From Euphorbia lathyris (taxonomy: Eukaryota; Streptophyta; Magnoliopsida; Malpighiales; Euphorbiaceae), in the NCBI RefSeq assembly GCF_963576675.1, contig NC_088916.1, forward strand, positions 49,787,001-49,851,000: a stretch of 64,000 nucleotides of DNA, written 5' to 3'. Below, piece after piece: positions 61,801 through 64,000 of the stretch. The notes beneath the pieces are model-generated. The model saw only the letters and a program-made list of their open reading frames with translations. It was not told the origin of the DNA and did no database searches. Both the position numbers and the translations under genes were made by a program. Position 1 is the stretch's first letter. The number at the start of each line of letters is the position of its first letter.

Positions 61801-63892
61801 TGAACAGGATAAGATGAATGAAAAATTGTGGGTGGAATATGGGGCTAAGGAACATTTACTTGTTTTAACAAGGAACATGGATGCTAAAGGGGGAAATGTA
61901 AAGTTAGAAGCAAAGGTATATTAAGATTGTTGTTTTCTACTATGCATTGTTTAGTGATTGCCCTTTGACTGGGAGAATGCTATGTTTGCTGTTGCAGATT
62001 AAAATTAGCATGGAGTATCCTCTTCGGCCTCCGCTTTTTGCTTTGAGTCTTCATTCAACTGGAGAAAATCATGACGAGACTGTTGGCTCTGAATATTGCA
62101 ATGAACTCCGTGCAATGGAAGCAGAGGTAAGCAATTGATTTCTTAGGAGTAGCTGGTAGTTGAAAATAAATACAGTAGGTAACCAACCCAATACTTACAA
62201 TGGAAGTAATTTGGATGCCATTATTCTCCTCCGTGCTTGCCAAAACAAAACTATGGAAATGAGAACGGGAATACCCATTATTGTTTTTAATATCTAGTTT
62301 TCCTGTGACGTTGAAAATAAGTAATTGAAACCTTCCCTTCTGATTTTTTGGTTGTCATCTGTTTATAAAAGGTTATGAGCCATGTAAAGGATACAATTAA
62401 GAATGGGATAGAGCCAAAAAATAATCCCCAAAGTATATCGTGGAAGTCAAATTGATTGCAATTTTTGGAGAAGTCGTCAATTAAGTCTGTATAATTTCAG
62501 GTGTTATTAGTTAAGCCTTTCTTTTTAATGGAGTTAATAGTTCTTTACCAAATTGGTGGGCTGTCTCTGTCTACTTGTACAGGTGAGAGTCACTTTTTTA
62601 ATTTATGAAAAATTCATAGTTCTTAGGTTTCTCTCTCCTCTAAATTAAGAAAACTGATGGATCCTTATGCCACAAAAAGGGGGCTTAATTGACGAATACT
62701 GCAAAGAAAAAGGGTTTGATATCTTTTGAAAAGTTGAAACCAAAATTACTTTCACTAGACACTTTAGTGATTTTTTGGCCTTATGCCACAAAAGATGGTA
62801 CTAGTATCTCATTGCTAGAAACCAAACAGGGCGGCCCTGTTTTTGTTATTTAATTTCAGTATCAATTAGTTCAGTAGCATTCAGACTTATCATTACTTAT
62901 TATAATTATAAGGGTAAATAATTTATTAGTCCCTTACTTTTTACCTAACACACTGTTTAGTCCCCCTATTTTGAAAAACACATTATAAAGTCCCTAACTT
63001 TTGCTAATATTAACCATTTAGTCCTTTTGTCTAGTTTTTTTAGACTTGTAATCGTTATATTTTAGCATAAACAGATAGATATAAAATAACAGAGTAACAT
63101 GGTCAACTTGTATTGTACTGTGGTTGTCCTAAAAGTTAAGATATGTTCGGTTAAAAATCTAAAAAAATAGATAAAAGGACCACAAAGTTAATATTAGCAA
63201 AAGATAGGGACCTTAAAATGTGTTTTTCAAAATAGGGGGACTAAACAGTGTGTTAGGTAAAAACTAGGGGACTAATAAATTATTTACCCTAATTATAATT
63301 ATTGCTATTTTTAAAGAACTATATTATTATTTCAGTTTTAGTAGAATTCAGTTCAGTAGCATTCAGTTCAATTTTTTTCAGTAAAAAAAACAGAGCCTAA
63401 AACTTACTGAAAATGCATTTAGAGTTGAAATTCCTTCACATTAGAAAGCCTCTCAAGGTCAGGTAAAGTAAGAGACATGTATTCTGTAGCTTCATGTATG
63501 ATGTTGATATTAAATATGTGGTGAAACTGTATCATGTAATCATGATAAATTCTTGGTGTGGTTTCATTTGATAATCATGCTGTGTTGATTTCCTCGTCAT
63601 AATATTTCATTTCAAAAATGTTCGAATCACTCTTCATCTTTTATGATTTCAGGTCAATCTTTATATACTAAGAATTTTACCATCGAAGCAAGAGAACTAT
63701 ATTTTAGCCCATCAAGTGCGCTGCCTTGCAATGTTATTTGACTACTTGATGGATGAGGCATCTCCATTTCAAAAAAGGAGTACTTCTGTGGTCGATGTTG
63801 GTTTGTGTAAGCCTGTTATCGGCAAACTTCTCGCCAGATCATTTAGAGGAAGGGATCGCAGGAAAATGATATCCTGGAAGGACATGGAATGA
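58838..63892 (+). CDS. THO5: THO complex subunit 5
   Basis: THO5 is a subunit of the nuclear THO/TREX complex, which couples transcription to mRNA packaging and export and, in plants, supports small-RNA production. Eight exons join in one frame of 2412 nt (803 aa plus stop): 58838-59062, 59170-59460, 59688-60024, 60263-60600, 60721-60980, 61324-61915, 61998-62126 and 63653-63892; all introns are GT-AG and phases agree. The N-terminus MEDGEIVEAVAMEEEAQL is followed by the conserved FTTLQLHNLMYEKSHYGKAI (about residue 100) and a coiled-coil stretch (ELCQLHEKLEQRKKSLLETI). An acidic-basic hinge DDDDDGQRRRKRP lies near 300, and the C-terminus RGRDRRKMISWKDME is typical of plant THO5. Length is close to other plant homologues. 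No break was seen. The last intron (1.5 kb) holds a MITE. Confidence 0.94.
62914..63290. mobile_element. MITE in the last THO5 intron
   Basis: The left arm AGGGTAAATAATTTATTAGT, then ACACACTGTTTAGTCCCCC, is mirrored by GGGGGACTAAACAGTGTGTT and ACTAATAAATTATTTACCCT. The arms exceed 130 bp each and are nearly perfect, so the insertion is fairly recent. It is non-coding. Intron splice sites lie well outside it. Confidence 0.85.
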
Positions 63893-64000
63893 ACTTGTGG
63901 CCACCCATTCTGACAGGTGAACTTTGGTCCAAAGATATTGCCCTATGAGAAATTTTAATGCTACTTGGATGTTAGAAGTACTATTTATGGTACATTACAG

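Overview
The window is nuclear DNA from a flowering plant, most likely a eudicot. It is AT-rich, its two host genes have many short exons with GT-AG introns, and it holds plant-type LTR retrotransposons, Helitrons, MULEs, MITEs, an endogenous plant pararetrovirus and a decayed plastid tRNA. I do not name a species. All joins, target-site duplications (TSDs) and motifs were read by eye.

Two conserved host genes frame the window and point away from each other. On the left, minus strand, is an 11-exon gene for the RNA cap hypermethylase TGS1 (2305-10381, 696 codons in a continuous frame). On the right, plus strand, is an 8-exon gene for THO complex subunit 5 (58838-63892, 803 codons). Both act on nuclear RNA. 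The roughly 48 kb between their start codons is almost entirely nested mobile DNA.

Layout: 1-2200 no gene seen; 2201-2272 a decayed plastid trnR-ACG just past the TGS1 stop; 2305-11200 TGS1 and its upstream region, with intronic MITEs and a local duplication; 11240-14323 a row of terminal-inverted-repeat (TIR) elements; 14324-29431 a 15.1-kb LTR retrotransposon (TSD ATGAC) with no visible gag-pol, carrying a 6.0-kb Helitron (20349-26348) that holds a PPR gene fragment and three MITEs; 29578-38053 a rearranged, permuted Caulimoviridae-like pararetrovirus with a solo-LTR-like insertion; 38054-39640 foldback repeats; 39690-49664 an RTE-type LINE tail fused to an L1-type LINE, the latter split by a 7.0-kb Ty3/gypsy element (41686-48703, TSD CTCTT); 49887-57940 an 8.05-kb MULE (9-bp TSD TAATATTTA) containing three solo LTRs; 57970-58615 another repeat; then THO5.

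The most unusual object is the MULE. A mudrA-like gene runs inward from the left TIR and a small GRF-type zinc-finger gene runs inward from the right TIR, so the layout resembles the convergent two-gene MuDR transposon but with a GRF protein as second gene. Solo LTRs with exact 5-bp TSDs have broken the mudrA-like gene once and the GRF gene twice, and the transposase catalytic core is deleted. A second theme is that three unrelated LTR families here each carry their own short reiterated motif.
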